NCBI GenBank assembly: GCA_022393335.1 | Contig: JAJEKB010020062.1 | Span: 296,009-360,008 of the forward strand | Direction of reading: 5' to 3' | Source of the DNA: Macrotrachela quadricornifera | Taxonomy: Eukaryota > Rotifera > Eurotatoria > Philodinida > Philodinidae | DNA: 64,000 nt | Shown here: positions 33,890 through 46,752 of the stretch, piece after piece | Position numbering within the stretch: the stretch's first letter is position 1 | Layout: every line of letters begins with the position of its first letter | Position numbers and translations under genes: made by a program | The notes under the pieces: generated by a model | Told to the model about the DNA's origin: nothing | Databases searched by the model: none | The model's input: the letters and a program-made list of their open reading frames with translations, nothing else

Positions 33890-34703
33890 CATGTTTGTAA
33901 AACAATTTGTCTAAGTTGATTAAGACATGTTTGTAAAATCTTTTTTTTTCGTTTATCTATTATAGATTTTTTAACTTCATTCGTTATCCAATTAATCATA
34001 TTGGTTCTTTCAAAATTTCTCCATACATTTTATAAAGCAACTTGATTATTTAATCAACGTTTAATAGCTTCATACATTTGTTTCATTCTTTTACGATATA
34101 CTGTTTCAAGTGTCATGTTAACAATATCTTTTTGTGCATTAGCTAATTGTCCAATACATTTAGTACGTGCTAATGATTCTTCATAAGAATGTAACATTTC
34201 TTCAGCCATTGCTTTATAATTATTAACAACAGAATTATATCGATCAACTTCTTCTTGATGTTAATCTCGAAAAACATCACCAACTGATGGATCAACTCTA
34301 AAATAACATTTTTGTTTTTTTTTAAATTAAATATTAAATATATTTTTTTCTTTTACTTTTTAACAACAGTAATAACAGCTGCAGCCAAAATGAGATATTC
34401 TGTAAAATCATACCATAAAACAATATATTTTTTACTAAAACCATAAATAAGTAATTTATAGGAAAACATATATAGTCCAATAACATTTGTTTTTTCATAA
34501 AAAAACGTAAACTATGTTTCAGATACACAATACCATTGAACGGAATCTGGTGCTTCGCGAATTTTATATGGAGGATAATTAGCTAAATCACGTTCAAGCC
34601 ATTGATCATGTGGTCATAAACGTTTTCCATTATGTTCAGTTCGCTATTTAATTGATGATAAAATACTATTGAAAACAAAGGGACAAATAAATTTAGTTAA
34701 CAT
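33890..34703 (-). pseudogene. ATP5PB: Mitochondrial ATP synthase F0 subunit b pseudogene
   Basis: The minus strand retains subunit b from start to end but with many stops. A hydrophobic presequence opens at the ATG at 34703 (MLTKFICPFVFNSILSSIK). It is followed by WLERDLANYPPYKIREAPDSVQWY, a membrane hairpin region (NVIGLYMFSYKLLIYGFSKK; YLILAAAVITVVKK), and the stalk helix (DRYNSVVNNYKAMAEEMLHS; KDIVNMTLETVYRKRMKQMY). The C-terminal INWITNEVKKSIIDKRKKKI is characteristic of animal subunit b. At least six in-frame stops are present, for instance after the presequence, before the stalk (CGAGATTAACAT) and at CGTTGATTA. An intron (34295-34362 area) is retained, so it is a decayed DNA duplicate. 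Confidence 0.85.
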
Positions 34704-35429
34704 TTATAATTATAGATATATATTCAACATATCATATATATATATATTTTTTTTTTGTGTAATAAATATAATTCAACAAATTATATAAGCGACATCTTTT
34801 ATTTATCTTTTATATTTTTAATAATTCTTTTTTTTAATTGTTTTATTTCTAATATTTATAATTACAAATCTATATTTTATATCGAAAAATAATATTCTAG
34901 AGAAAAAAATCATTTAGATTAATCTGAAGGATTGATATATGATAGATAATTAGCTAATTATAAACCAATTTCGTTTGGATGACGAGACAAGAAAAGAAAA
35001 TAAATTCTGTGATGATCTTTACCTTTGGTTATTCGATCATAGGAGCATTGTATATGCTACGCAACCCTAGATCTAGGGTAATCACTTTCCCTATATTAAT
35101 ACTATCTTTTCCAGGTTTCTGTAATCGCTTTCTCTTTGTTTTTATAATATCTATCTCTGTCTCCTATTCATATATTCGTTTCCCGTTCCACCCTATAAAT
35201 AAACCTATTTCGATTCATATGAAGCATGTCATAACCTACATAATTACTTGGGTGGTATAACACAGTCTAATATCCTCTCCTTAAATCTCTTTTTTTCAAT
35301 TTTAGTTGAAAAATAAGCCCTATAGGGTAAATGATTAAATGAATAATGGATTTGTATTAATAAATCATATATTAATTATTCAACGAACACAAAATCTTAT
35401 TTATTATCTTCAACAATTAATATTTTAAA
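34704..35429. other. Intergenic, nothing recognised
   Basis: AT-rich. An open frame at 34979-35260 has no recognisable motif and an unconvincing composition, so I do not call it a gene. Confidence 0.3.
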
Positions 35430-36240
35430 ATAAAAAAAGATATCTTTATCAGTTGTTATTAGTTTTACTGCTCATCATCAATCACATTAATTTACTCGCT
35501 TAGTTGAAGTTTTATTTGCTGATAAACAAATTCATATTCATTTATGTGATTTAATAATAGTTTCAACATCATTTATTCTATTTGATCTTCAAAAGTTCAA
35601 ATACTAAATTGATATTATTGTTAAAATAAATCATAATCCAAAAGATAATACTGATTTGAAAGTTTATTAATAAAATGCTGCACAAATTATTTCACTAGGT
35701 GAAGTAATTGTTTTTTTTTCCTAAAACTCTGGTATATTTTCCCCAAGAAGATGAAGAATGAAAGCTTTTATTCAAAATTTTGTCACTTTTCTCTTCATAC
35801 CAGAATCCTTCATCTTCTAGATTGACAATAAAAATAGTATACTTTAAAAAATGGGTGATAATTGGAACATGATTGAGGTAGATAGTTTTGTATTAACCAA
35901 TTTACTCAATTGCTTGGGTAAATTAAAAATTAATTGCTAAAACTTTATTTTCAATTATTTTAGATGCCAGTGGTGTCGAAGTTGAAGATGTTATTTCATT
36001 TAGTAATGAATATATTCAAAGAAGGTGTAGTATATAAGTTTATAAAATTTTAAAAATAATTCTATTTATTATTTAGAGAATTTTTTGGTTTGATAATATT
36101 TATGAAAAATGAACCACAAGATGCATCAAATGAAAATAATCAAAATTTTCCTCATGATGATATTTATTTCCATTCGAGTCTATGGCCTTTTCGACTTCAG
36201 ATTGAATTCGAAAACGAAAAAATTTACCTCAACTTTTTCA
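35430..36240 (+). pseudogene. Unidentified decayed coding region
   Basis: Broken plus-strand coding traces. One block (about 35455-35700) reads FTRLVEVLFADKQIHIHLCD, then SFILFDLQKF and INHNPKDNTDLKVY, with several stops. A second block after a TTTTAG acceptor (35963) reads VEVEDVISFSNEYIQRR. A third (36078-36230) reads FFGLIIFMKNEPQD and IYFHSSLWPFRLQIEFENE and runs into the minisatellite. It looks like a degraded multi-exon gene. I cannot name it. Confidence 0.35.
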
Positions 36241-36244
36241 ACAC

Positions 36245-36592
36245 ACTATGGGACTTCATGGGACAACATGGGACTATGGGACTAACATGGGACTGCATGG
36301 AACAAGATGGGACTATGGGACTAGCATGGAACAAGATGGGACTATGGGACTAGCATGGGACAACATGGGACTATGGGACTAGCATGGGACAACATGGGAC
36401 TGCATGGAACAAGATGGGACAACATGGGACTGCATGGAACAAGATGGGACTATGGGACTACGAAATTTCATAGTCCCATGTCAGTCCTATGTAGTCCCAT
36501 GCTAATCCCATGTAGTCCCATAGTCCCATGTTGTTCCATAGTGCCGTAGTCCCATGTAGTCCCATAGTCGCATGTTAGTCCCATTGCCCCTG
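36245..36592. repeat. GGGAC minisatellite with inverted arm
   Basis: Direct array of units built on ATGGGACTATGGGACTAGC and ATGGGACTGCATGGAACAAG from about 36245 to 36465. It then switches to the complementary strand (TAGTCCCATGTAGTCCCAT) to about 36592. The two halves would form a hairpin. It lies directly beside the assembly gap. Confidence 0.88.
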
Positions 36593-36627
36593 CAATTTCA
36601 TTTGGAATTGAATTGAATTTTTTTTTT

Positions 36628-36637
36628 NNNNNNNNNN
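36628..36637. other. Assembly gap of ten N
   Basis: Ten ambiguous bases just after the minisatellite hairpin and a T-run. Real length of missing sequence is unknown. Confidence 0.98.
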
Positions 36638-38988
36638 AACTTCAGTCAAGTTTTTGTTAATCGAAAAATTCATGTAATAAATGAGAAAAGAAAAAGCAAA
36701 AAGTACACTTATAATTCGAAAAATCTTTGAATATTGAAAAGTATATTTAGTTTAACTGTATATCAACATCATATTGTATTCATATATTTCTGGAATGTTT
36801 GAAAGAACAAAATTAGACAACATACAACTAGTAATTTATCCAAAGGCTAGAGATGTTCAAAACAGATATTTTAAGGCAGCAGTATATGTCAATAATTTGT
36901 CCTTCAAAAAGTTTTTCAAAATATTTCTTATTTGAAATAAAAATATATATTAAGGACATTTTGTTTATTCATCGATAATCATGGCCATACTTGTTTTTAT
37001 GGTTGTTGTTTGTTATTTCTTTTCATTACCTTTTCATTACCTTTTCGATTATCCTTTAATTTGATATATTACTTTTCAACATAAAATGACAGTTTAACGA
37101 TATGATCGAATAAATGCTTATACGAAGCAATAAATGCATAGTCATGATTTTGGACACATAAACGGTTAGAATTACGTTTATTTCATTAAAAAAAATAAAA
37201 TAAATAGAAAAAATATCTAAAGAAAATTCAAGAAATAATAAAATGATGAAAATCAATATATTATTCATATTTTTTTTATACATCACAACACTTTCTCTAA
37301 TTTGGTCTAGTATAATAAAAGAAAAAGTATTTACGTGGTAGACTATTCACATCTTGAATATAGATTTGCATAAATATTTATACTAACAATCTGATGCATT
37401 TTTAGCAGTGACACAATGATATAATCTATTTTGTAGCTATCGGCATATCTTTATTTCTAAGAGATATGCAGAGTATTGATATTTGTTTTTTAATTAAATG
37501 TTTACTGACAACAGTTTATTCCAAATTACTTGTTAAAATATACTTTCACATGTATTATACACAAACATATTTCATATATTTTTGTGTTTATTTATTCACT
37601 GTTCTGAATGAGAATTCGAAATTAAGTGAGATACCACACTCTTTTTCCGGAGGTAAAGTGAGATGTTGCACTCTGTTTCAATGACCAAAGTGCAGCAAAG
37701 TGAAAATATATAAGTATATGTAGAAAAAAGAAATAATAGTTTATACTTTATATACATATAAATAATTATCTAAAACAATCTATAAATCATCATTGAGTCA
37801 CAACATTTACAAATAAAATAGAAAAAAAATACAGATGCAATTACAAATCCTCATTAAATCACAAGATTAACAAAAAAATAAATCAGCAAAGAGGATTATC
37901 TGTACATCTAGATATTCAGTTGTGTTCACCAAAAATAAATATAGAGCATGTCCACAGGTAACGCACTCACCAATTTTTAACCTTCTGGTTGTCAAAACTC
38001 AATAGCATAAGGTGACAGAGAGCTGAAACTTATACTATAGCAAGATATATGATAGTCCTAGTTCCACTAAAATTTTCATTTCATTTGGTGGAATCCTGTC
38101 AAACTGAGAACAACAGGAAGTCGTGGTAACGCACTCATTCAAAAGGACCCTTTCTGTCAGAGCCATCCAAAAACGCTCACATTTCTATAAAATTTCTCGC
38201 TACAAACACAATGCTATCATCTGTGCTTGAAGCGAAAACATCAAACTTGACGATGATGGAATTTGTTTTCTCGAAGTCTGCTTCTACAAATAGTTGTCAT
38301 CAACATCTTAGGGTAACGCACTCACTCAGCGCTTGGTAACGCACTCATCAAAATTGAGCACCTTAAAAAAGCATATCTTTTTATAGCTTTCACAGCAATA
38401 AAAGGTGATCCATTGATTTCAAAGTGTAGTTCAATCTTCGATAAGACCACTGCTATTTCCATTATCTTAAATGATAAAGTGGTATGCAAAATATAATGAC
38501 AGACATCAACGCTCCTTTTCCATCATTTTTGCACAAAAAATGCATGATTTTGGCTGGCAACTACCATTTCTTCACATCATTTTGGAAAACAAATGACATT
38601 TATCGATAGAGTATATACGAAAACCTATAAGAAATTTTTGAATGAGCAAGTTTGCCTGTCTTATGTCTGAGAAATATTCTACTCAACTTTGGCCACGCTG
38701 GTCCGCCGTTAGCTGGACAAGCTCTATAATAGAAAACAAAAAAGTCACATAATTCTTACTGCTCATTTGAGAGAAAAAAAAACATAATTGACTTATTTAT
38801 TATCGTAATCACTGTCTTCTTCTACACTATGCATGCCGACACAATCATCACACGATCAGTTTATTTAATCTGTCGACATTTCTACTTCGATTCGACATTC
38901 ATTGCAAAGCCATCTTGACCAATTGTCTTCTATCCATTTGTAAAATTCTTTTTGGCGACAACATTGAATCGAATTAATTTGTTCTGAA
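36638..38988. other. Intergenic 3' flank of hAT relic, with repeated motif
   Basis: AT-rich. The 13-mer GGTAACGCACTCA occurs four times in the same orientation (37957, 38125, 38314, 38337). A stretch at 37626-37695 with repeated AGTGAGAT/AGTGCA words resembles one at 41880-41965 on the other side of the hAT relic. No host gene seen. Confidence 0.4.
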
Positions 38989-41704
38989 TCACCGGATGAA
39001 AGAATTCAACAACTCACATTTAATAGCTTTTATTTTCTGCTTCTTTCTTTTCATTTCATTATCGGAAGTTGGTATTAATTTACGTTTTTGTTTATGCCGA
39101 CGTATTTTTATTGTAGACTCGTAGTCATCAGCAACATCAATAAGTAATTTAGTTCGAGTGTAACGGCGTTTACTCCCCCAATCATTCCATGATTCAAATG
39201 CTTTTTCTATAATAAATTGACATCTTGTACTAAAAAGAAATAAAACGAAAAAAAATATTGATTTCAACAGACCAATAAAGTATTTACTTGCGTATATCAT
39301 CAGTTAATAATAAACGAACATTCAGTAATACATTTAGTGTATCAATTGTTAATCGACCACGTTCATTTGCTTGTACACGATTTGCAGCTGAGAACCCACG
39401 TTCACATTCAGCAGAGTTAGATGGTGATAGTAAATAGATTGGCAACAGTGCTACAGTATTTTTTAACTGTTGAACAAAATGTTCATTTGCAGTTTGCTTG
39501 CGCATAATAAAGGATTTCCAAAAATATTTTCGTGTATGAATTATTGAAGTTTTTAAATATTCAGCCAACGACATTTTATTTAATTTCCATGCAGCTTGCA
39601 CTGCCGTTTTAGTAAATGATGGTAAATTTTTATATTTTTCTCGAAGATAATTTAATGCTTTTCGTCCATATTCTAGTTGATAAACAATTTCTTTATGAAC
39701 CATAAGATAATTCGGATCGAATAATATTGATAAATTTTCACGTAAAGGACATTTTACGAAACGACGATCTAGTTCTTGAAGCAATTTTCCAATATAAACA
39801 CAACATTCCTGAGATAATTATTTTTTGATCAGCTGATTCGATCATAAATAGACCATAAAAATGCTTCTTCGTTTCTCGAATATAATTCGATAACGATGGA
39901 CTCCATACCGGTGATACTTCTTTTCATAAATTACTTTTATCAATTCCAAGTACGAAAAATCATCATCTTGTAGTACTTTTGTGATTAGTCCTGAACAACA
40001 GAAAAAAAATACTTCGTTTATCGTAATAAAATAAAATAAAATAAAACTTCATCCAAAATGCATTCATGTAGATCATGATGAAAATGTATAATAAATAAAA
40101 AATTGTCACGTAGTAATTGTTTTCATAATTCACTGGCAATTTCACGATCTGTATTGGAACATGTCCAATCTGTCGATACTTCTTCAAGTACTAGAAACAA
40201 TATTTGTGAATCTATAGTAAAAGTTAAGCAACATAAATCTCCCTGAAGACAAATATGCTTTGATTTATTCGATTGAATATTCTCTATAATTGGTTTTATG
40301 GTATCTCGAATATCGAAAACATGACCATTGTATGTCAAATAGACGCTTAAATTGAAGCTCTGATTGTTCCAAAAATCGTTGGCACGTTTTAAGTTTTGCT
40401 TGATGACTTGAGTTACGTTAGAAATAGCTAAATATTTTACTAATATACGATTCTAATTTAGAAACTGATGGATTTATGGGTCCCAATTTATTATCAACTA
40501 AATGGAAAAGAAATATTTTAGTATCACATACTCTTTCTTTTGGAAACTATTAAAATGTCTTACCAGCAAGAGTATAAGTAGCTTGACTACCAACAAGAGA
40601 AAACGTATGAGCCGTATATGTACTAATGCCTATTCATTTAGCATCCCATTTTTGACACAATTTCTCAATGACACCATTATAAATCCCTGTAGCAAATCAG
40701 ATCAAAAAAATAAGCAGCAATTGTTCTAATTTATTATCAAAAAAAAGGATATGAATCAATTATTCATGAAGAAAATGTTGCATACATGCTGATAATACTG
40801 CTTTTTTTAAAAAATTTTTATCACTTTTTCATGAAGATATTGGCTTACATTTTGGAGAAAAGATAAAGCAGCATAAGCATTTCTGTAAGACACACCACTT
40901 ACTTCAGCAGGTAGTAATTTTACACTAGGTTTTTTCAGTAACGAGCACAATGAAATAAAACTGTCTAATGATTGATCCATCTGCCAAATATGTATAGACG
41001 AAATGATTAAATTTTCAATAGCTTCTTGATGTTTTGATCGAGTGTCAACACAGCCTAGTTGTAAATTTGAACTAACTTGAAGCTCCAGTATTTTTGCATC
41101 TTTATGTGTTTCACTTTGCTGATGTTGCTTAATTTTATCTATTTTTAACGTTTTATAGTCGATTGTACACCATAAATTCTCTTGACCTATAAAGGTGAAA
41201 CTTTTTTTATTAAGTTTCAAAAATAAAATTTATTATAAAACGCTTAAAGATAATCTAAGCTCGCCTACCATTACTGTTTCTTGTCTTTGCGTATTTTTCG
41301 CATAAATGACAACGCATTGATGCATTATCTGTTGAGTATAACCAACAAATAAGTTTTTCTGTTCGTGTGCCAAATGAATCAAATTCATATGTCGTGTACA
41401 TAACTTCTTCCTTTTCTTCTCAACTTTATCAATATGTTGCTGAATATCGTGTACGGTTAGATGTTGATTCAGTTGTCATAACTTTTTTCACAAGGATTGA
41501 AATAATATTATTTCAATCTGTCAAAGTTCTGCAAGACGGGATTGATGATGGTGATGAGTTATTATCAATTGTTTTGATTTCGATCTCGTTAGCATTATCT
41601 TCAAGTAGCACGCATTCTTCAAGTGAAATTACTACATCATTTGAAGGCATTTGGTTGCTATTGTTACTTGAATTTTTTTGGATTGATCGCGTAATGACCT
41701 CGTA
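38989..41704 (-). pseudogene. hAT-superfamily transposase relic
   Basis: In order on the minus strand: an acidic N-terminal part (about 41440-41700); a zinc-finger-like segment (SMRCHLCEKYAKTRNSNG at about 41260-41325); GQENLWCTIDYKTLKIDKIK (about 41160) and an AEVSGVSYRNAYAALSFL block (about 40820-40920); GIYNGVIEKLCQKW (about 40640-40690); and the hAT C-terminal dimerisation motif SNSAECERGFSAANRVQ followed by RLTIDTLNVLLNVRLL (about 39300-39420). The frame is interrupted by several stops and shifts, so the transposase is dead. The tail to 38989 (KLLIDVADDYESTIKIRRHK) is lysine/arginine-rich. Terminal inverted repeats and the 8 bp duplication could not be fixed. Confidence 0.75.
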
Positions 41705-43749
41705 GATTGGATTAAAAAATTTTCTATAGCCGTTGTTTGAGAGTGTGTCGAGATGGCTGCTCTTTATGCATTATCTGAAATAAAAGTAAGAAAAGACTAT
41801 TTGCTTGAATCAAAGAACATAAGAAATAAGAATATTCATTGTGAAGATGAAATAACCAATATAAATTAATATATAAAACAAAGTGAAAATCTTATAAATA
41901 AAGTGTGACATGTGGCATTCTGTTTTTTCAAGTGAAGTGCAAAATAGCGTGCAAATCAAAGTAAGTGCGTGGTTCATTCACTTTGATTTTGCTTGGTGCA
42001 CTCAACATTCAGAACACTGGATTTATTCTCATAGACATTGATTTAACATTTGTCTTGTTCAGTGATCTATTTTTCCAGATCACCAATTATTCGTTTGAAA
42101 ATTTTAATCATATTAAAACTTTTCAAATCATATCTGATTTCGGTACCATTTGATTGTAAGTGATGAATGTCTGTTTTATTCTCTTAATTGGCATGTAATA
42201 AGATATTACTAAAACAAAAAAGTCGCATGGATTTATTCATTGTCACGCATGATTGATCGTTTATTATAATAGTCACACCATCATATCCATACATTTTTTT
42301 GACCTTCTCATTTTTATTATTTATAGTATATGATTACTTGAATAATAAAACAAATACTTAATGAGTATAAAAATTTTCATCTAATATAAGATAAAATTTC
42401 AAACATAAATAGAACATATCTTATTAAGTTATGAAATCATCATCAATGATCAATAAAAACAAAATTCATCTTGTAAATATTAATGTTAAATAAAGATTCT
42501 AATAATAAATTATTTTTTGAATTTATTCGATGTAAATAGAATGTTATATAACGGAAAATGTTTGAATTGATTATATTTGTATCAAGTAAAGGACACTATC
42601 GATTCCATAATCAGTAGACATATCAATGAGAAAAAAAAATTAGAATTTGCCTTCAAACTCTTAACTATCTTTATTATTATTATTCAGGAGTGTTTTTTAT
42701 CCTTCAGTGGCAAAGCATGATAGTAATAATAATAACAAATGACTAATATTGGAAAATAATTACAAATTTTGCAGCATTCTCTGTCTAAGACATGTTGTAT
42801 GACTATAATGAACTAAAAAAAGGTGCAAAAGTTCCACATGTAAGTCTATTAAGAACTAGACTAAAAAGTTATTTATGAATCCCTCTATCAGACTAGCGTT
42901 TAGCTTTCAGGAGGAAAATTATCTGATTCATAGGAAAATAATTCTCGTTTAGCATATCGAAGTTCAAATTTCGTTGGTAGCTATCCATTATAAATTCAAT
43001 TTTGTCATCTTTCTAAAAAGATTGCGTTATATTAAAATTTTTGAATATCAGAATCTCAATGATGTTTTTTTCAAAATACCTGGTAGATTTTCTACAGGTC
43101 TACTCTGTAAGAATCCCTGTTGATCCTAACAAACGAGCGACTAGTCGTTCGTCAATGCCACTCACGATGAGTCGCTCCCACTGTCAAATACAAAAGCACC
43201 AGAGCAAAACACTTCATAAGTTCACGACTGGATATCCAGGTGAATCAATCCAACACCGGATCCTATAGGATCCGATCATCCCATAGAATCCTGTAGGATT
43301 CCTAGTGACGAAATTGAATAGGAATCCAACTGTCGGATTAGTATCGGAATCCGATGATATCCGACTGATTTAAAATCCTACATCCTTGCTTTCCACTAGT
43401 TTTTTTCTATATGAATTTTTTTTCCTTTTTCGGGACTTTGAATCTCCCAGCTTTGTAGCTATATGTGACGTGTGAAGGATTTTGTCGGATTTAAAATCCG
43501 TGACTATAGCCTTTCACCAGTTTTTGTGGAACTCATATATTTTTTCGAAGAAAAATAGTGAGTGTAATTTTTAAGTTGAGGTTTTTAGGACTCCCGCACT
43601 TACAGATACTTTCCTCCTCATAGACACCTCGCCCTTATAGACACATCTCTGTTACAGACCCTAGCAACCAAAGTCAACGATCATGGCGTCTGCTTTGGCA
43701 TTGATGAGGAGGAACAAAGAGGGAAGATAAATAAAATGAAGATCTTTAC
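41705..43749. other. Intergenic with palindromic GGATCC/GGATTCC patch
   Basis: About 2 kb without a gene. At 43255-43390 the words GGATCCTATAGGATCC, GGATTCC and GGAATCCGATGATATCC recur in both orientations. Otherwise AT-rich. Confidence 0.35.
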
Positions 43750-45282
43750 ATCAGTTTTCCTAGGTAGTGGGGTGACGAAAGAAAAGAACAATTAAGATCA
43801 CTACATGTTTTGCTTAAAGGGTGATCCAAAAGTCTTGGGCCCTCTCAGAAAAATTGTTCGTTCTCCCTTATAGTAAACTCAAAAATGCTCAAACTTCGGT
43901 ATCTTATCCCTCGTAAGTAGGCGGATATTGCCCGAAAGTTTCATGTCTCTATCCCTTATTATAAGAGAAATATATAGGCCCACATTCTAGAAATCTTATT
44001 CTTCCATCTTCTAAAAATAATGGTTGGTGCATAATAAATGGGCCACTTTTGCGTTTCATTTTTCCATTATTTGATAAGAAAACAAAAAAATACCACAAGA
44101 TGCGGCGTGAAAAGCTCTACAGTCTACACAGTAAAGCGCATTTTAATTATATAGCTTTTAGTTCCAAAAAAAGCAAAAGTTTGTGCGACAGTTTTTGCAA
44201 TGGCAAAAATTAATCGTACAGAGTTTTGCTTTGTTTTGTAAACAAAAATTTGATAATTAAAATGTGCTTTATTGTGTAGATTGTAGAGCTTGTCACGCTG
44301 CATCTTGTGGTATATTTTGTTTTCATAACAGAACGTATCCTGTGATGGCAAAATGAAACGCAAAAGTGGCCCGTTTACATGTATTATGCGCCAATCATTA
44401 TTTTTAGGAGATGGAATAATAAGATTTCTAGAATGTTAGGCTATATATCTCCCTTATAATAAGGGATGGAGACATGAAACTTTGAGGTAATATTCGTCTA
44501 CTTACGAAGGATAAGATATCAAAGTTTGGGCATTTTTGAGTTTACTATAAGGGAGAACGAACAATTTTTCTGAGAGGGCCCAAGACTTTTGGTTCACCCT
44601 GTATATGACCATATTTCAAACATTTATAGCATTGTGATGGTTTGTCGTTATGATTTGGTGCTTCAGCATTAAAACGCATGGGATCGATTTGTAATCCCAC
44701 TTTTACAAGTAAGTCCCTATTTGTTGAATCTGTAAATGTGGCTTTCATTGTTTTAGTTGGGGTTTTCTCTTTATTTAACAATTGAATAATTCTTTCATCT
44801 TTAAAATCTTGATCATCTGACACCTGTTCAATACCCTCATCCATTATTTTTGAATCAGTCATCTTGACAAATACTTCTTTGTTATTTTCAATTATTCTTT
44901 AAATCGAACATGGGATGTAAAGGGGAGAACATTTCTTTTCGTTGGTTTGAATAACTTTTGGTAGTTTAATCAGTAATTGATTAAACGATTTTGCATCATT
45001 TGCATAAAGCCCAAATGAGTTTGATCGATTTGCTTGTATATTCATAACTCTGACATCTGGTAAATGAGTTTTGATAAGACGACTTATTTTAACTTTGGTA
45101 CGTGACTCTACTTCAACAATCAAGGGTGCAGTTCTAAATTGCTGCTTCATACTTGATGATTGTTGTTTTTCATCATCAATTGCAGATCGCTGTAATGCGT
45201 TCGTGGTTGGTGTTTCTATTCTTGGATTGTTTTGTTCACCTCTTTTTCTTCCTCGAACGCCTCCACCGCGTTTTGGCGACAT
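43750..45282 (-). pseudogene. Retroelement ORF1 with zinc knuckle, disrupted
   Basis: Minus-strand ORF from ATG 45282. A basic N-terminus (SPKRGGGVRGRKRG) is followed by IVEVESRTKVKISRLIKTHL and RSNSFGLYANDAKSFNQLL, which looks like an RNA-recognition-type fold. The frame has one stop (44899-44901) and resumes in the same frame to QCYKCLKYGHI, the start of a CCHC zinc knuckle. There a MITE (43817-44601) is inserted; the sequence beyond it at 43814 supplies the last cysteine. This matches ORF1 (nucleic-acid-binding) of non-LTR retrotransposons, though a Gag-type origin is possible. No reverse transcriptase ORF follows, so the copy is truncated. Confidence 0.65.
43817..44601. mobile_element. 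Fold-back Tc1/mariner-type MITE
   Basis: 785 bp with long, roughly 90% matching inverted arms (about 43817-44100 and 44300-44601). The ends are AAGGGTGATCCAAAAGTCTT and, reverse-complemented, CAGGGTGAACCAAAAGTCTT. TA flanks it on both sides (43815-43816 and 44602-44603). The CAGGGTG-N-CCAAAAGT end and TA duplication are typical of Tc1/mariner relatives. It carries no transposase. Confidence 0.85.
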
Positions 45283-46752
45283 GGTAATGGTGCTGTCAGA
45301 TAGAACGGTTTTTATTGATCAATTAATTAATTAATAGTTTGGTGATATTTTAATAGTTTATTAATTAAACAAATAAATATGTATATGGATATTTTTTTCC
45401 AACTTTAAAATTGTCTTTGTTTGACCTTTTAAGATAAACAAGAAAAAGAATACGAAAAAATAGGTCTAATCGATGTGGTATAAGAAAGAAGAATGATATA
45501 TAGACTGTAAATAGTAGCAAATCAATAGTATTATATATGGGACACAATTGCTGAAATAAATCACATTTTTCTGATAAATGATTGAAGTTACATAGCCACA
45601 TGAATGTTGAGATATCGAGCCAGTCGATCATGCTTATGTATTGATGAAAATATATGTTTCCACAGCTGAGAACAAAAGAAAACTAATAATCTTTTCATTT
45701 TATCAATATCTACAAGTACTGCTCCTCGCACAAAAGAAATAAGACAGCTGAATATTTTTTGAATAAATTTTCAATGAAGTGGTATAGAGAGTTGCAATTT
45801 TTATCATTAGAGTGAGGCGAGGAAGACATATCGAATCATATGTTAAAAGATTTTTCTAACATTTCCAGTCAATGGGTTTTAAAAAATTGCTCTTTTCTTA
45901 TGCATGTGATAATAGTTTTTTCATTTTCACGATTACGGCAGAATCGGTAAACAAATACCTAAAAGATTAGGTAAAAAATGTATTTCTAAATGTTGCTAGT
46001 GAGATGTGCTAGCCATTAAAACGCAATTTACCGCATTAGTTTTTGATCAAAATAATCGTAAAAATTGAATTTTGCATGAATTATTATGAAAAAATCCTTT
46101 TTTTTAACGTTTGAGACAAAGGCAATTCTCTAAAGGAATTTTATTAGATATATTAGAAAAGCGCTTAAAAAACCTTTTACTATATAATTCGATGCGTCTT
46201 TATCGCCTTTTTCTAATGGTGAAAACCGCACCTATCGCATAGTCTTTCTTCTTAAGAAAGATATTATATATGAACTATACTGAATACTTTTTTGTAATGC
46301 ATTGTCACAATCTTAAATATGAAACTTCATTTTGCAATGTCAAACAAACTAAAATTAGCATATCGTTATCATTTGTTATAATCGCATCATCACCAGTGAA
46401 TCTGCATAATGATAATAATTTCACAAAGTTAACGCACCTATATATTTACTATATGGTATCTACAGATCTGTATGATATTAAAATGTAAGTAAATTATAAA
46501 AATAATAAAAACGAAGGACAAATTGTCTGTTACTTTTTATCTATATTAAAAACAACTTTTTGTTGTTTTATTATTTTATTCTTGTATTTATAACGAGCAT
46601 AATAATAATAGTTTCACAATTCAAACAATAAATCAATATTTTTCATGTATATCCATACAAATGATACCGAATTGTGAAACAACCCCTATGTTCCTCTTAC
46701 TTCATTTGTGAATCCAATAAAATAAAATTGAAATATTCTTTCTATATTTTAG
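45283..46752. other. Intergenic; possible 5'UTR exon of the DOMON gene
   Basis: No supported gene. The 21-base word at 46210-46230 matches 6078-6098. A GTAAGTAAATT donor-like site at 46485 could start a 5'UTR intron ending at the ATTTTAG before 46753; in that case the DOMON gene would be cis- rather than trans-spliced. Confidence 0.35.

Noticed and set aside
34979..35260. 93-codon hydrophobic open frame
   Set aside because: Unstructured composition, no splice context and no recognisable motif; surrounded by decayed sequence.
36090..36549. Open frames through the minisatellite (repeating Met-Gly-Leu-His-Gly-Thr)
   Set aside because: Produced by the tandem DNA repeat; frame openness is a by-product of the unit length.
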